A model generated the notes under the pieces. That model did no database searches. It saw only the letters and a list, made by a program, of their open reading frames with translations, and was not told the origin of the DNA. This document shows positions 25,526-32,896 of a stretch of 64,000 bases of DNA, piece by piece. Numbering within the stretch: the first letter of the stretch is position 1; each line of letters begins with the position of its first letter. Both the position numbers and the translations under genes were made by a program. Source of the stretch: Oleispirillum sp963668495 (GTDB taxonomy: Bacteria > Pseudomonadota > Alphaproteobacteria > Rhodospirillales > Rhodospirillaceae); assembly GCA_963668495.1 (NCBI GenBank), contig OY764545.1:806001-870000 (forward strand), read 5' to 3'.

Positions 25526-25999
25526 TCAGCCGTCGGTTTGAGCCATGGCCTTAATCAGGGAGAAAACTTGATTGCGAGCGCGACCATTTTTGATTTTCCA
25601 ATAGTTGCGCACCAATTCAAGGGTTTCCGTCCGGGACAGAGGATCGTCTTCAAACCCATCTTCCTCAGACAACCCCATTCCCGGATTGGAAACATCAAAT
25701 GTTTCCGGCAGTGTGCCATAACGTTCTTCAGCAACCTTGCTGCTGACATCTTGGAAGAAGAAGCTGATCGGTACGCTCAAAACGTGGCCGATATCATACA
25801 GACGGCTTGCACTGACGCGGTTAAAACCGCGCTCATACTTCTGTACCTGTTGGAAGGTTACACCAACGGCAGTTGCCAGTTGTTCTTGTGTCATGCCAAC
25901 CAAATTACGGCGCAGGCGGATCCGTTGGCCAACGTGAACGTCAATCGGGTCGGGACCGTTTTCGGTAACGACATTTTTCGGGATACGGCGTTCAATCAT
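25526..25999 (-). CDS. XRE-family helix-turn-helix transcriptional regulator
   Basis: The 157-residue protein has an N-terminal HTH_3 domain (about 20-80) with GQRIRLRRNLVGMTQEQLATA and FQQVQKYERGFNRVSASRLY, a sequence type widespread in alphaproteobacteria. A poorly conserved acidic linker and a C-terminal helix (ETLELVRNYWKIKN) follow. The target genes are unknown. Upstream, a 14-bp ATGCAT-repeat palindrome sits between candidate -35 and -10 hexamers, which suggests autoregulation. It is a single-gene unit with its own terminator, divergent from the his operon. Confidence 0.9.
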   Translation of the reverse strand: MIERRIPKNVVTENGPDPIDVHVGQRIRLRRNLVGMTQEQLATAVGVTFQQVQKYERGFNRVSASRLYDIGHVLSVPISFFFQDVSSKVAEERYGTLPETFDVSNPGMGLSEEDGFEDDPLSRTETLELVRNYWKIKNGRARNQVFSLIKAMAQTDG

Positions 26000-26310
26000 G
26001 TTGCACGAGGTCTCTTTAGATTGTGAATATTAATGCATGCATGCATACTGGGGTAAATTGGCGATTGTCAATCAAGAACCTACGCTTTCGGGCGGTTCAG
26101 TTGAATATTTTAATAATTATGCGTGAATTTGCGTCTTTTGAGCCACGCTTACGGGTTTCGAATGCGCGCAAAGCGCGCAACCCCAGGCATAATTCCCCTG
26201 TGAATCCTGAATGGATTGCGTCATAGCGGTTGATCCTGTAATACATCCATAGCACATTGGGCCTGTTTTATAATATTCAGGAACTGTCCCCGCCTTCAGG
26301 AGTAACAGAA
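26000..26310. other. gene-free divergent promoter region between XRE regulator and hisB
   Basis: These 311 bp separate two divergent transcription units. They hold the XRE promoter with its ATGCAT palindrome (26029-26057), a GC-rich hairpin TGCGCGC-AAA-GCGCGCA (26163-26179), a good -10 hexamer TATAAT (26269-26274) for hisB and the hisB ribosome-binding site AGGAG (26298-26302). I see no convincing -35 for hisB and no leader peptide with His codons. Confidence 0.6.
26029..26057 (-). promoter_or_regulatory. candidate XRE-gene promoter with palindromic operator in the spacer
   Basis: Reading the minus strand, TTTACC (26057-26052) and ATTAAT (26034-26029) are spaced by 17 bases, each 4/6 to the sigma-70 consensus. 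The spacer is largely filled by ATGCATGCATGCAT (26033-26046), a perfect 14-bp palindrome, where a bound dimer would block RNA polymerase. Confidence 0.45.
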
Positions 26311-26919
26311 ATGCGCACAGCCACGATTAAGCGCGTGACCAAGGAAACGTCCATCACGGTTGAAGTCAATCTGGACGGCAGTGGTGTGTATGATATCCAG
26401 ACCGGGGTTGGCTTTCTTGACCATATGTTGGAACAGCTGTCCCGCCACAGCCTGATTGACATGACCATTCGGGCACAGGGCGACATTCATATCGATGCAC
26501 ATCACCTGACAGAAGATTGCGGTCTGGCAATTGGGTCTGCGATTGCCGACGCGCTTGGTGATCGTAAAGGTATTCGCCGTTATGGGCATGCTTATGTTCC
26601 TATGGATGAAACATTGACACGATGTGCGTTGGACCTTTCCAATCGTCCCTACCTTATTTGGCGGGTCGATCTGCCGTCGCCGACCCTTGGCGGAATGGAA
26701 ACCGAGCTGTTCAGAGAATGGTATCAGGCTTTTGCCCAAACCGCCGGGGCGACACTGCATATGGAAGCTTTGTACGGTTTCAATACCCATCATATCGTTG
26801 AGGCATGTTATAAAGCCTTGGCCCGTGCGTTGCGTGTGGCTGTTGAAATTGATCCGAAAGCCGCCGAAGCCATTCCTTCGACCAAAGGGGTACTGGGCGG
26901 CTCCATGGCTGACGAGTAA
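26311..26919 (+). CDS. hisB: imidazoleglycerol-phosphate dehydratase HisB
   Basis: HisB catalyses the sixth step of histidine synthesis (IGP to imidazole-acetol phosphate). At 202 residues it is the monofunctional form without the phosphatase domain. The Mn-binding motifs are intact: GFLDHMLEQLSRHSLIDM, DAHHLTEDCGLAIG, and NTHHIVEACYKALARALR near the C-terminus. The ATG at 26311 has AGGAG eight bases upstream. A TTG 54 bases earlier lies before the TATAAT hexamer, so it would not be in the mRNA. It is the first gene of the hisB-hisH-hisA-hisF-hisE-HIT cluster. Confidence 0.97.
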   Translation: MRTATIKRVTKETSITVEVNLDGSGVYDIQTGVGFLDHMLEQLSRHSLIDMTIRAQGDIHIDAHHLTEDCGLAIGSAIADALGDRKGIRRYGHAYVPMDETLTRCALDLSNRPYLIWRVDLPSPTLGGMETELFREWYQAFAQTAGATLHMEALYGFNTHHIVEACYKALARALRVAVEIDPKAAEAIPSTKGVLGGSMADE

Positions 26920-26933
26920 GGTAAACCCGCACG

Positions 26934-27593
26934 ATGTCGCAAAATCTTGTGATTGTTGATTATGGCTCCGGCAATTTGCGGTCGGTGGCAAAGGCTTGTG
27001 AGTTCGCGGCTGGACGGGCCGCCCTTGACCTGACCGTTCGTGTTACTGAGTCCCCGGCAGAGGTTCTGGCAGCAGATCGCGTAATCCTGCCGGGCGTGGG
27101 TGCTTTTGGCGATTGTCGCAAGGGGCTGGAGGCACATGCCGGCCTGCGGGATGCGGTCACCGAAGCGGCCTTGACCGCGCGCAAGCCGTTTATGGGAATT
27201 TGCGTTGGTATGCAGTTGCTGGCGGATGTGGGCCATGAACATGGTGACCATGACGGCTTGGGCTGGATCCCCGGTGAGGTCAACAAATTGACGGCAGCCC
27301 CCGGTCTGAAAATTCCGCACATGGGGTGGAACCGCCTGTGCCTGACTGCGGCGGGCACGGCTCATCCGGTATTGCACGGCATTGCGGCTGACGATCAGGT
27401 GTACTTCGTCCACAGCTATGCCTTTTTCCCGCAACAGGCCGAGCACGTTCTGGCGACGACGGATTATGGTCAAACCATCACTGCGGCAATTGGTCGTGAC
27501 AATTTGGTGGCAACCCAATTCCACCCGGAAAAAAGCCAGACCGTCGGCCTTCGGGTTATTGAAAACTTCCTGACATGGAATCCTCAGTTATGA
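26934..27593 (+). CDS. hisH: imidazole glycerol phosphate synthase, glutamine amidotransferase subunit HisH
   Basis: HisH releases ammonia from glutamine and channels it to HisF. The 219-residue class I amidotransferase shows the oxyanion and nucleophile motif FMGICVGMQLL (Cys at about 89) and the His/Glu pair in TQFHPEKSQ near the C-terminus. It starts 14 bases after hisB. Its stop overlaps the hisA start as ATGA, so translation of the two is likely coupled. Confidence 0.97.
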   Translation: MSQNLVIVDYGSGNLRSVAKACEFAAGRAALDLTVRVTESPAEVLAADRVILPGVGAFGDCRKGLEAHAGLRDAVTEAALTARKPFMGICVGMQLLADVGHEHGDHDGLGWIPGEVNKLTAAPGLKIPHMGWNRLCLTAAGTAHPVLHGIAADDQVYFVHSYAFFPQQAEHVLATTDYGQTITAAIGRDNLVATQFHPEKSQTVGLRVIENFLTWNPQL

Positions 27594-28333
27594 TCTTGTT
27601 TCCTGCAATTGACCTTAAGGATGGGGCTTGTGTTCGCCTGTATAAAGGTGAAATGGAGCAAGCCACCGTATTCAATACCTCCCCGGCGGATCAGGCGCAG
27701 CAGTTTGCCGATGCCGGATGTCCGTGGCTGCATGTTGTGGACCTGAACGGCGCGTTTGCCGGACGCCCGGTCAATGCGGATGCGGTGGCGGAAATTCTTA
27801 ACGTCAGCAAAGCCACGGGCATGCGTGTCCAGTTGGGCGGCGGTGTTCGCAATATGGCCACCATTGACCATTGGCTGCGTCAAGGCGTGGAGCGAGTAAT
27901 CCTTGGCACCATTGCTGTGCGTGAACCGGACTTGGTCAAGGAAGCCTGTGCCAAATATCCGGGCCAAATTGCTGTGGGTATTGATGCCCGTGATGGCATG
28001 GTTGCCGTGGAAGGCTGGGCTGAAACTTCGGAAATGAAGGCAGAGGACTTGGCCTGTCAGTTTGCTGATTACGGCGTGGCTGCCATCATTCATACGGATA
28101 TCAGCCGGGATGGTGCCATGCAGGGGGCCAATGTGGAAGCGTCTGCAGCCTTGGCAAAAGCCTGCGGTATTCCGGTGATTGTTTCCGGCGGTGTGGCAGG
28201 GATTGCAGATATTCATGCGGTAGCCGCCCGTGCTGACAGTGGCTTGATCGGGGCGATTGCCGGACGTGCGGTTTATGATGGCAAGTTGGACCTGAAAGAA
28301 GCCATGGACGTGTTTGGGAGTGTCTCGGCATGA
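27590..28333 (+). CDS. hisA: phosphoribosylformimino-5-aminoimidazole carboxamide ribotide isomerase HisA
   Basis: HisA is a TIM-barrel isomerase that converts ProFAR to PRFAR. I chose the ATG at 27590 because the protein then begins ILFPAIDLKDG, the standard HisA N-terminus with the catalytic Asp; an in-frame ATG at 27575 adds only five residues inside hisH. The product is 247 residues. GGGVRNMATI and the second phosphate-binding loop VSGGVAGI mark the two half-barrels, and the second catalytic Asp is in HTDISRDGAMQGAN. The end overlaps hisF by four bases. Confidence 0.97.
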   Translation: MILFPAIDLKDGACVRLYKGEMEQATVFNTSPADQAQQFADAGCPWLHVVDLNGAFAGRPVNADAVAEILNVSKATGMRVQLGGGVRNMATIDHWLRQGVERVILGTIAVREPDLVKEACAKYPGQIAVGIDARDGMVAVEGWAETSEMKAEDLACQFADYGVAAIIHTDISRDGAMQGANVEASAALAKACGIPVIVSGGVAGIADIHAVAARADSGLIGAIAGRAVYDGKLDLKEAMDVFGSVSA

Positions 28334-29103
28334 TGAGCATGCGGGTCATCCCTTGTCTGGATGTGAAAGACGGACGCGTGGTGAAGGGGGTCAACTTTGT
28401 TGGTCTCAAGGATGCGGGTGACCCGGTGGAACAGGCCCGGATTTATGATCAGGCCGGGGCTGACGAATTATGCTTTCTGGACATTACCGCCAGCAGTGAT
28501 AACCGGGATACCATTTACGATGTGGTGCGCCGCACCGCAGAACAGTGTTTTATGCCGCTGACCGTGGGCGGTGGCGTGCGGACGGTGGATGACGTGCGCA
28601 AGTTGTTGCTGGCTGGGGCCGATAAGGTATCCATAAACACGGCAGCTATTCACAACCCGGATTTTGTCCGCGAAGCAGCGGAAAAGTTCGGCAGCCAGTG
28701 CATCGTGGTGGCAATTGACGCCAAACAAGTGGCTCCGGGACGATTTGAGATTTTCACCCACGGTGGTCGTAATGCCACGGGCATTGATGCGGTAGCATGG
28801 GCAATCAAGATGGCGGACTATGGAGCCGGGGAAATCCTGCTGACCTCCATGGACCGGGACGGGACCAAACAGGGTTTTAATCTGGAACTGACGCGGGCCA
28901 TTGCTGATGCGGTGAGCATTCCGGTGATTGCTTCCGGTGGGGTTGGTACCCTTGATCATTTGGTGGACGGCATTCAAAAGGGTGGGGCAACGGCTGTTTT
29001 GGCAGCGTCGATTTTCCACTTCGGGCAGTACTCAATCCCTGAGGCGAAGGCACACATGGCCGCTGCCGGTATTCCGGTTCGGCAAACCGTTGCCAAGGTA
29101 TAA
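28330..29103 (+). CDS. hisF: imidazole glycerol phosphate synthase, cyclase subunit HisF
   Basis: HisF uses ammonia from HisH to turn PRFAR into IGP and AICAR; the AICAR can be recycled by PurH, also in this window. The 257-residue TIM barrel begins RVIPCLDVKDGRVVKGVNF with the first catalytic Asp, and the second is in LLTSMDRDGTKQGFN. GGGVRTVDDVRKLL and ASGGVGTLDHL bind phosphates. GGGAG lies nine bases before the ATG at 28330; the second ATG at 28333 is equally possible. Confidence 0.97.
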   Translation: MMSMRVIPCLDVKDGRVVKGVNFVGLKDAGDPVEQARIYDQAGADELCFLDITASSDNRDTIYDVVRRTAEQCFMPLTVGGGVRTVDDVRKLLLAGADKVSINTAAIHNPDFVREAAEKFGSQCIVVAIDAKQVAPGRFEIFTHGGRNATGIDAVAWAIKMADYGAGEILLTSMDRDGTKQGFNLELTRAIADAVSIPVIASGGVGTLDHLVDGIQKGGATAVLAASIFHFGQYSIPEAKAHMAAAGIPVRQTVAKV

Positions 29104-29160
29104 TGCTCGCGCCGCCATGTTTTGTTATATTATTGTCTGATGACCACAGGACACAAACCT

Positions 29161-29484
29161 ATGACTGCATCCGTGCTTGAAGAGTTATACGCCACCATTG
29201 CCTCCCGTCGGGGGGCTGATCCCAAATCTTCATACACTGCCAGCCTGTTTGCCAAAGGGCGGAACAAGGTGGCGGAAAAGTTTGGTGAAGAGGCGGTGGA
29301 ACTGGTGATTGCCGGATGCGCTGAATCTGAAAAAATCGTGCCGGAAAGCGCGGATGTTTTGTACCACATGATGGTGTTGTGGGCTGATGCGGGTGTGAAA
29401 CCGGAAGAGGTCTGGGCCGAACTGGTGCGCCGCAGCGGTACATCGGGGCTTGCGGAAAAGGCATCCCGCCCCAAAACCCCGTAA
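29161..29484 (+). CDS. hisE: phosphoribosyl-ATP pyrophosphatase HisE
   Basis: HisE removes pyrophosphate from phosphoribosyl-ATP, the second step of histidine synthesis. The 107-residue all-helical MazG-like protein shows KVAEKFGEEAVELVIAG, with the metal-binding acidic residues, and ESADVLYHMMVLWADAG. I chose the ATG at 29161 since homologs begin just before the first helix; ATGs at 29122 region and 29140 would add 7-13 residues. HisI, HisG, HisD and HisC are not in the window, the split arrangement common in alphaproteobacteria. Confidence 0.94.
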   Translation: MTASVLEELYATIASRRGADPKSSYTASLFAKGRNKVAEKFGEEAVELVIAGCAESEKIVPESADVLYHMMVLWADAGVKPEEVWAELVRRSGTSGLAEKASRPKTP

Positions 29485-29515
29485 CTCATACCCGTAACCA
29501 AGGGAAGGAAGACCA

Positions 29516-29881
29516 GTGTCATACGATCCGAACAATGTTTTTGCCAAAATCCTGCGCAAAGAAATTCCGTGTAAAATCGTCCATGAGACAGAACACGCGT
29601 TGGCATTTCATGATGTGCATCCGCAAGCGCCGTACCATGTGCTGGTCATTCCGAAGGGTGCCTTTGTCTCTTTTGATGATTTTACCGAACAGGCTCCGGT
29701 GGATATGGTGGTTGGTTTCTTCCGTGCAGTTGGCGAAACCGCCCGCATTTTGGGCGTAGAAGCCGATGGCTACCGCGTTATCAGCAACATTGGCGACCAT
29801 GGCGGTCAGGAAGTGCCGCACTTCCACGTTCATATTGCCGCAGGCCGCCCGCTGGGCCCGATCCTCAACGTTATTCCGTAA
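29516..29881 (+). CDS. HIT-family nucleotide-binding protein (HinT-like)
   Basis: This 121-residue protein belongs to the HinT branch of the histidine triad superfamily, which hydrolyses AMP-lysine or AMP-amino phosphoramidates. The triad motif is PHFHVHIAAGRPLG near the C-terminus, and NVFAKILRKEIPCKIV opens the fold. The start is GTG at 29516, supported by AAGGAAG upstream. It is the last gene of the his cluster, a conserved location in alphaproteobacteria, and is followed by a terminator-like hairpin. Confidence 0.93.
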   Translation: MSYDPNNVFAKILRKEIPCKIVHETEHALAFHDVHPQAPYHVLVIPKGAFVSFDDFTEQAPVDMVVGFFRAVGETARILGVEADGYRVISNIGDHGGQEVPHFHVHIAAGRPLGPILNVIP

Positions 29882-29911
29882 TCTAAATAACGTGAAATGG
29901 GTTTGAGATTA

Positions 29912-29949
29912 TGAGGCTGTTCGGGAGACCGGGCGGCCTCAGGCTTTTT
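29912..29949 (+). terminator. terminator of the his-HIT operon
   Basis: TGAGGC and GCCTCA form the outer stem around an inner CGG/CCG hairpin, followed by CTTTTT. It lies 31 bases after the HIT stop, and its 3' part overlaps the stop codon of the convergent YifB-type gene. Confidence 0.6.
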
Positions 29950-31453
29950 GTGGTCGTTGGCGGCGGTAGGTCAAAGCCTCGGCAATATGGGCGCGGGTGA
30001 CCTGTGGGTGCTGATCAAGATCGGCGATGGTGCGGGCGACTTTTATCACTCGGTGATAGCCACGGGCCGAAAGTTTCAGGCGATTTGCGGCCTCTGCCAG
30101 AAAACGGCGATCATCAGTGCTAAGCGGCACCAGCTCTTCAAGGGCACGGCCTTCCAAATCTGCATTACACAGTACATCAGGATAATTGCAGAACCGTTCC
30201 GTTTGCTTGTCCCGCGCCATTGCGACCCGTGCGGCAACCACGGCAGAGGTTTCGCCCGGTTGCAGGTTTTGCAGGTCCCATGGGTTGACCCGCCCGACGC
30301 TGACATGCAAATCCATTCGGTCCAAAAATGGTCCGGACAGGGAATTTTGATAGTCTTCGGCGCACTGCGGCGCGCGTCGGCAGGCTAGGGACGGGTCATC
30401 CAAATGTCCGCACTTGCACGGGTTCATGGCTCCAATCAATTGGACTTTTGCCGGGTACGTGACATGACGATTGGCGCGAGAAACGGTAACGGTTCCGGTC
30501 TCCAAAGGTTGGCGCAGGCTTTCCAGAACCGCACGCTGAAATTCCGGCAATTCATCCAGAAACAGGACACCATGGTGGGCGAGGGAAATTTCACCGGGGC
30601 GGGCGCGATGGCCTCCGCCGACCATCGCTGGGGCTGAGGCCGTGTGGTGTGGTGCGCGGTAGGGGCGATGTTGAATCAATCCGCCTTCGGGCAGGTCTCC
30701 GGCGATGGAATGAATCATGCTGACTTCCAAGGCCTGTTGCGGGGTCAACGGCGGCACCAATCCCGGCAGGCGGCGGGCCAACATGGATTTGCCGGAGCCG
30801 GGCGGCCCGACCATCAGCATATTGTGGCCTCCGGCAGCGGCGATTTCCAAGGCACGTTTGGCGGTTTCTTGTCCCTTGACGTCAGACAAACAGGGCAGGG
30901 AACGTGGTTCGGTCACTGGTTTTGGGACCTGTGCGGAAAGCTGGATGTCTCCTTTAAGAAATCCTGCGGCCTGCAGTAGGTCTCGGACCGCGAATGTGGC
31001 TTTGCTTCCGGCCCATGCTGCTTCCTGTCCCTGACTTTCCGGGCATAACAGTCCTCGGTCATGGGCATGGGCCGAAATTGCCGCCGGCAATACCCCGGTG
31101 ACGGCACTGACCCGACCATCAAGGGCAAGTTCGCCCATTACGGAATATTGGCTGAGGGCATGGGAGGGAACAAAGTCCATGGCGGCAAGAATGCCCAAGG
31201 CAATGGGCAAATCGAAATGACTGCCTTCTTTGGCAAGGTCGGCGGGGGCCAGATTGACGGTAATTCGCTTCGGCGGCAGGCCCAACCCCAAGGCAACCAA
31301 GGCGGCGCGAACCCGTTCCCGACTTTCGGCGACGGCTTTGTCCGGTAATCCAACGATGGAAAATGCGGGCAGGCCGCTGGCGATTTGCACCTGAACCTGC
31401 ACCGGGCAGACTTCAATACCGGAAAATGCTACCGTATGGACAACCGCAACCAC
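29939..31453 (-). CDS. YifB-family Mg chelatase-like AAA ATPase (ComM-like)
   Basis: The 504-residue protein has the YifB/ComM layout: an N-terminal Lon-protease-like domain (VHTVAFSGIEVCPVQVQVQI, GLPDKAVAESRERVRAAL), a central AAA ATPase with Walker A GPPGSGKSML, and a C-terminal Mg_chelatase_C domain with a Cys-rich insertion (CKCGHL and downstream Cys). ComM is a hexameric helicase helping branch migration in natural transformation; the role outside competence is unclear. I prefer the GTG at 31453 (GGGGGA seven bases upstream, giving the usual VAVVHTVAF start) over ATG 31468 or TTG 31516. It is convergent with the his operon. Confidence 0.93.
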   Translation of the reverse strand: MVAVVHTVAFSGIEVCPVQVQVQIASGLPAFSIVGLPDKAVAESRERVRAALVALGLGLPPKRITVNLAPADLAKEGSHFDLPIALGILAAMDFVPSHALSQYSVMGELALDGRVSAVTGVLPAAISAHAHDRGLLCPESQGQEAAWAGSKATFAVRDLLQAAGFLKGDIQLSAQVPKPVTEPRSLPCLSDVKGQETAKRALEIAAAGGHNMLMVGPPGSGKSMLARRLPGLVPPLTPQQALEVSMIHSIAGDLPEGGLIQHRPYRAPHHTASAPAMVGGGHRARPGEISLAHHGVLFLDELPEFQRAVLESLRQPLETGTVTVSRANRHVTYPAKVQLIGAMNPCKCGHLDDPSLACRRAPQCAEDYQNSLSGPFLDRMDLHVSVGRVNPWDLQNLQPGETSAVVAARVAMARDKQTERFCNYPDVLCNADLEGRALEELVPLSTDDRRFLAEAANRLKLSARGYHRVIKVARTIADLDQHPQVTRAHIAEALTYRRQRPQKA

Positions 31454-31655
31454 AGACCCATCCCCCATAAACACGATCAGGTTGTCAGATAACCATCGAA
31501 ATCGCCCTTTGGTCAAGTCGTGAGCGGTCCCGAATTGCGGAAATGTTCACGTTTTGTCCGCGTGACGGGTGCAAAGTCTTGAAAAGCGATCGGCTTTCCT
31601 GCACCCTTGCGGGTGTTACCGGATTTACCGTTTGTTTTGCTTGATGATTTGAACC

Positions 31656-32882
31656 ATGAGTCACCTTTCCAATCCTGCCCTCGACAGCCTTCCTGGCAGT
31701 GCGTTTGTCCGTTTGCGGCAATTGCTGGACCATTTGCCGACCCCGGATGGGGTGGCTCCCCTTGCCATGTCTATTGGTGAGCCCCAGTTGCCGCCGCCGC
31801 CGTGTGTGGCGGAGCAAGTGCAGGCCAATGCACACTTATGGAATAAGTATCCGCCTAATGAAGGGTCCTTGGCCTTGCGCACCGCGTGTGCGGACTGGTT
31901 GACCCGTCGATTTGATTTGCCAAAGGCAACCATTGATCCGGAACGCCATGTTCTGTCTGCCAGTGGCTCGCGTGAGGCGTTGTACCTGTTTGTACAAACC
32001 ATTATGCCGGAAGCCAAAAACGGGAAAAAACCCGTGGTGCTGATGCCGAACCCGTATTATCAGGTGTATCGTGCGGCGGCGGCGTTTGCCGGGGCGGAGA
32101 CCGTGTTGGTTCCAGCGTCCGAAGATACCGGGTATTTGCCGGATTTTGCCGCATTGGACCCGGATATTCTGGACCGGGCCGCGGTTGCGATTGTGTGTAC
32201 ACCCAGCAACCCGGAAGGCGCAGCGGCGGATTTGGCCCGTTTGCAGGGTATGGTCGCGCTGGCGCGTAAACATGATTTTATTCTGGCCAGTGATGAGTGC
32301 TACGCGGATTTGTATTTTGATGCACCGCCGCCATCGGCCCTGAATGCGGCATTGACGGTGCCAAGTCCCAATCAGGACCCATTATCCCATGTGGTGGTGT
32401 TCCATTCCCTATCTAAACGGTCCAGTGTGCCCAGTTTGCGATCTGGCTTTACTGCTGGGGATTTGGCTGCGATCGAGAAATTCCGCAAATTGCGGGCGTA
32501 TGCTTGTGTTGCCATGCCGGTTCCGTTGCAGGCGGCCTCCGTTGCTTTGTGGTCGGATGATGACCATGCCGCGGATAATCGCGCACACTATGCGCGCCTT
32601 GTGGCGGCGGCGGACCGAATTTTTGCTGATTATCCCGGATATCGCAGGCCGGATGGCGGCTTTTTCCTGTGGCTGAATGTGGGAAATGGCGAAGAGGCAG
32701 CGAAAAAACTCTGGCAACAGGCTGGCATTCGCGTGGTGCCCGGACGATATTTGACCGCAGATGACCCGTCGGCTCCCAATGGTAATTTGGGCCACGCATT
32801 TATCCGCGTGGCTCTGGTTCATGATGAGGCCACGGTGAGTGCGGCTTTGACCACCATGCATCATATTCTAATGACTTCATAA
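31656..32882 (+). CDS. PLP-dependent class I/II aminotransferase, probably DapC-like
   Basis: The 408-residue fold-type I aminotransferase shows SIGEPQLPPPPCV, NKYPPNEGSLALRTA, the aspartate that pairs with PLP in ILASDECYADLYF, and the Schiff-base Lys in HSLSKRSSVPSLRSG. The N-terminal style and SLSKRS motif are closest to succinyldiaminopimelate aminotransferases (DapC) of lysine synthesis, but substrate cannot be read from sequence alone. dapB lies 10 kb away, which is weak support. It stands 14 bases before ftsK and may be transcribed with it. Confidence 0.85.
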   Translation: MSHLSNPALDSLPGSAFVRLRQLLDHLPTPDGVAPLAMSIGEPQLPPPPCVAEQVQANAHLWNKYPPNEGSLALRTACADWLTRRFDLPKATIDPERHVLSASGSREALYLFVQTIMPEAKNGKKPVVLMPNPYYQVYRAAAAFAGAETVLVPASEDTGYLPDFAALDPDILDRAAVAIVCTPSNPEGAAADLARLQGMVALARKHDFILASDECYADLYFDAPPPSALNAALTVPSPNQDPLSHVVVFHSLSKRSSVPSLRSGFTAGDLAAIEKFRKLRAYACVAMPVPLQAASVALWSDDDHAADNRAHYARLVAAADRIFADYPGYRRPDGGFFLWLNVGNGEEAAKKLWQQAGIRVVPGRYLTADDPSAPNGNLGHAFIRVALVHDEATVSAALTTMHHILMTS

Positions 32883-32896
32883 GGTTTGTGTTCCCT

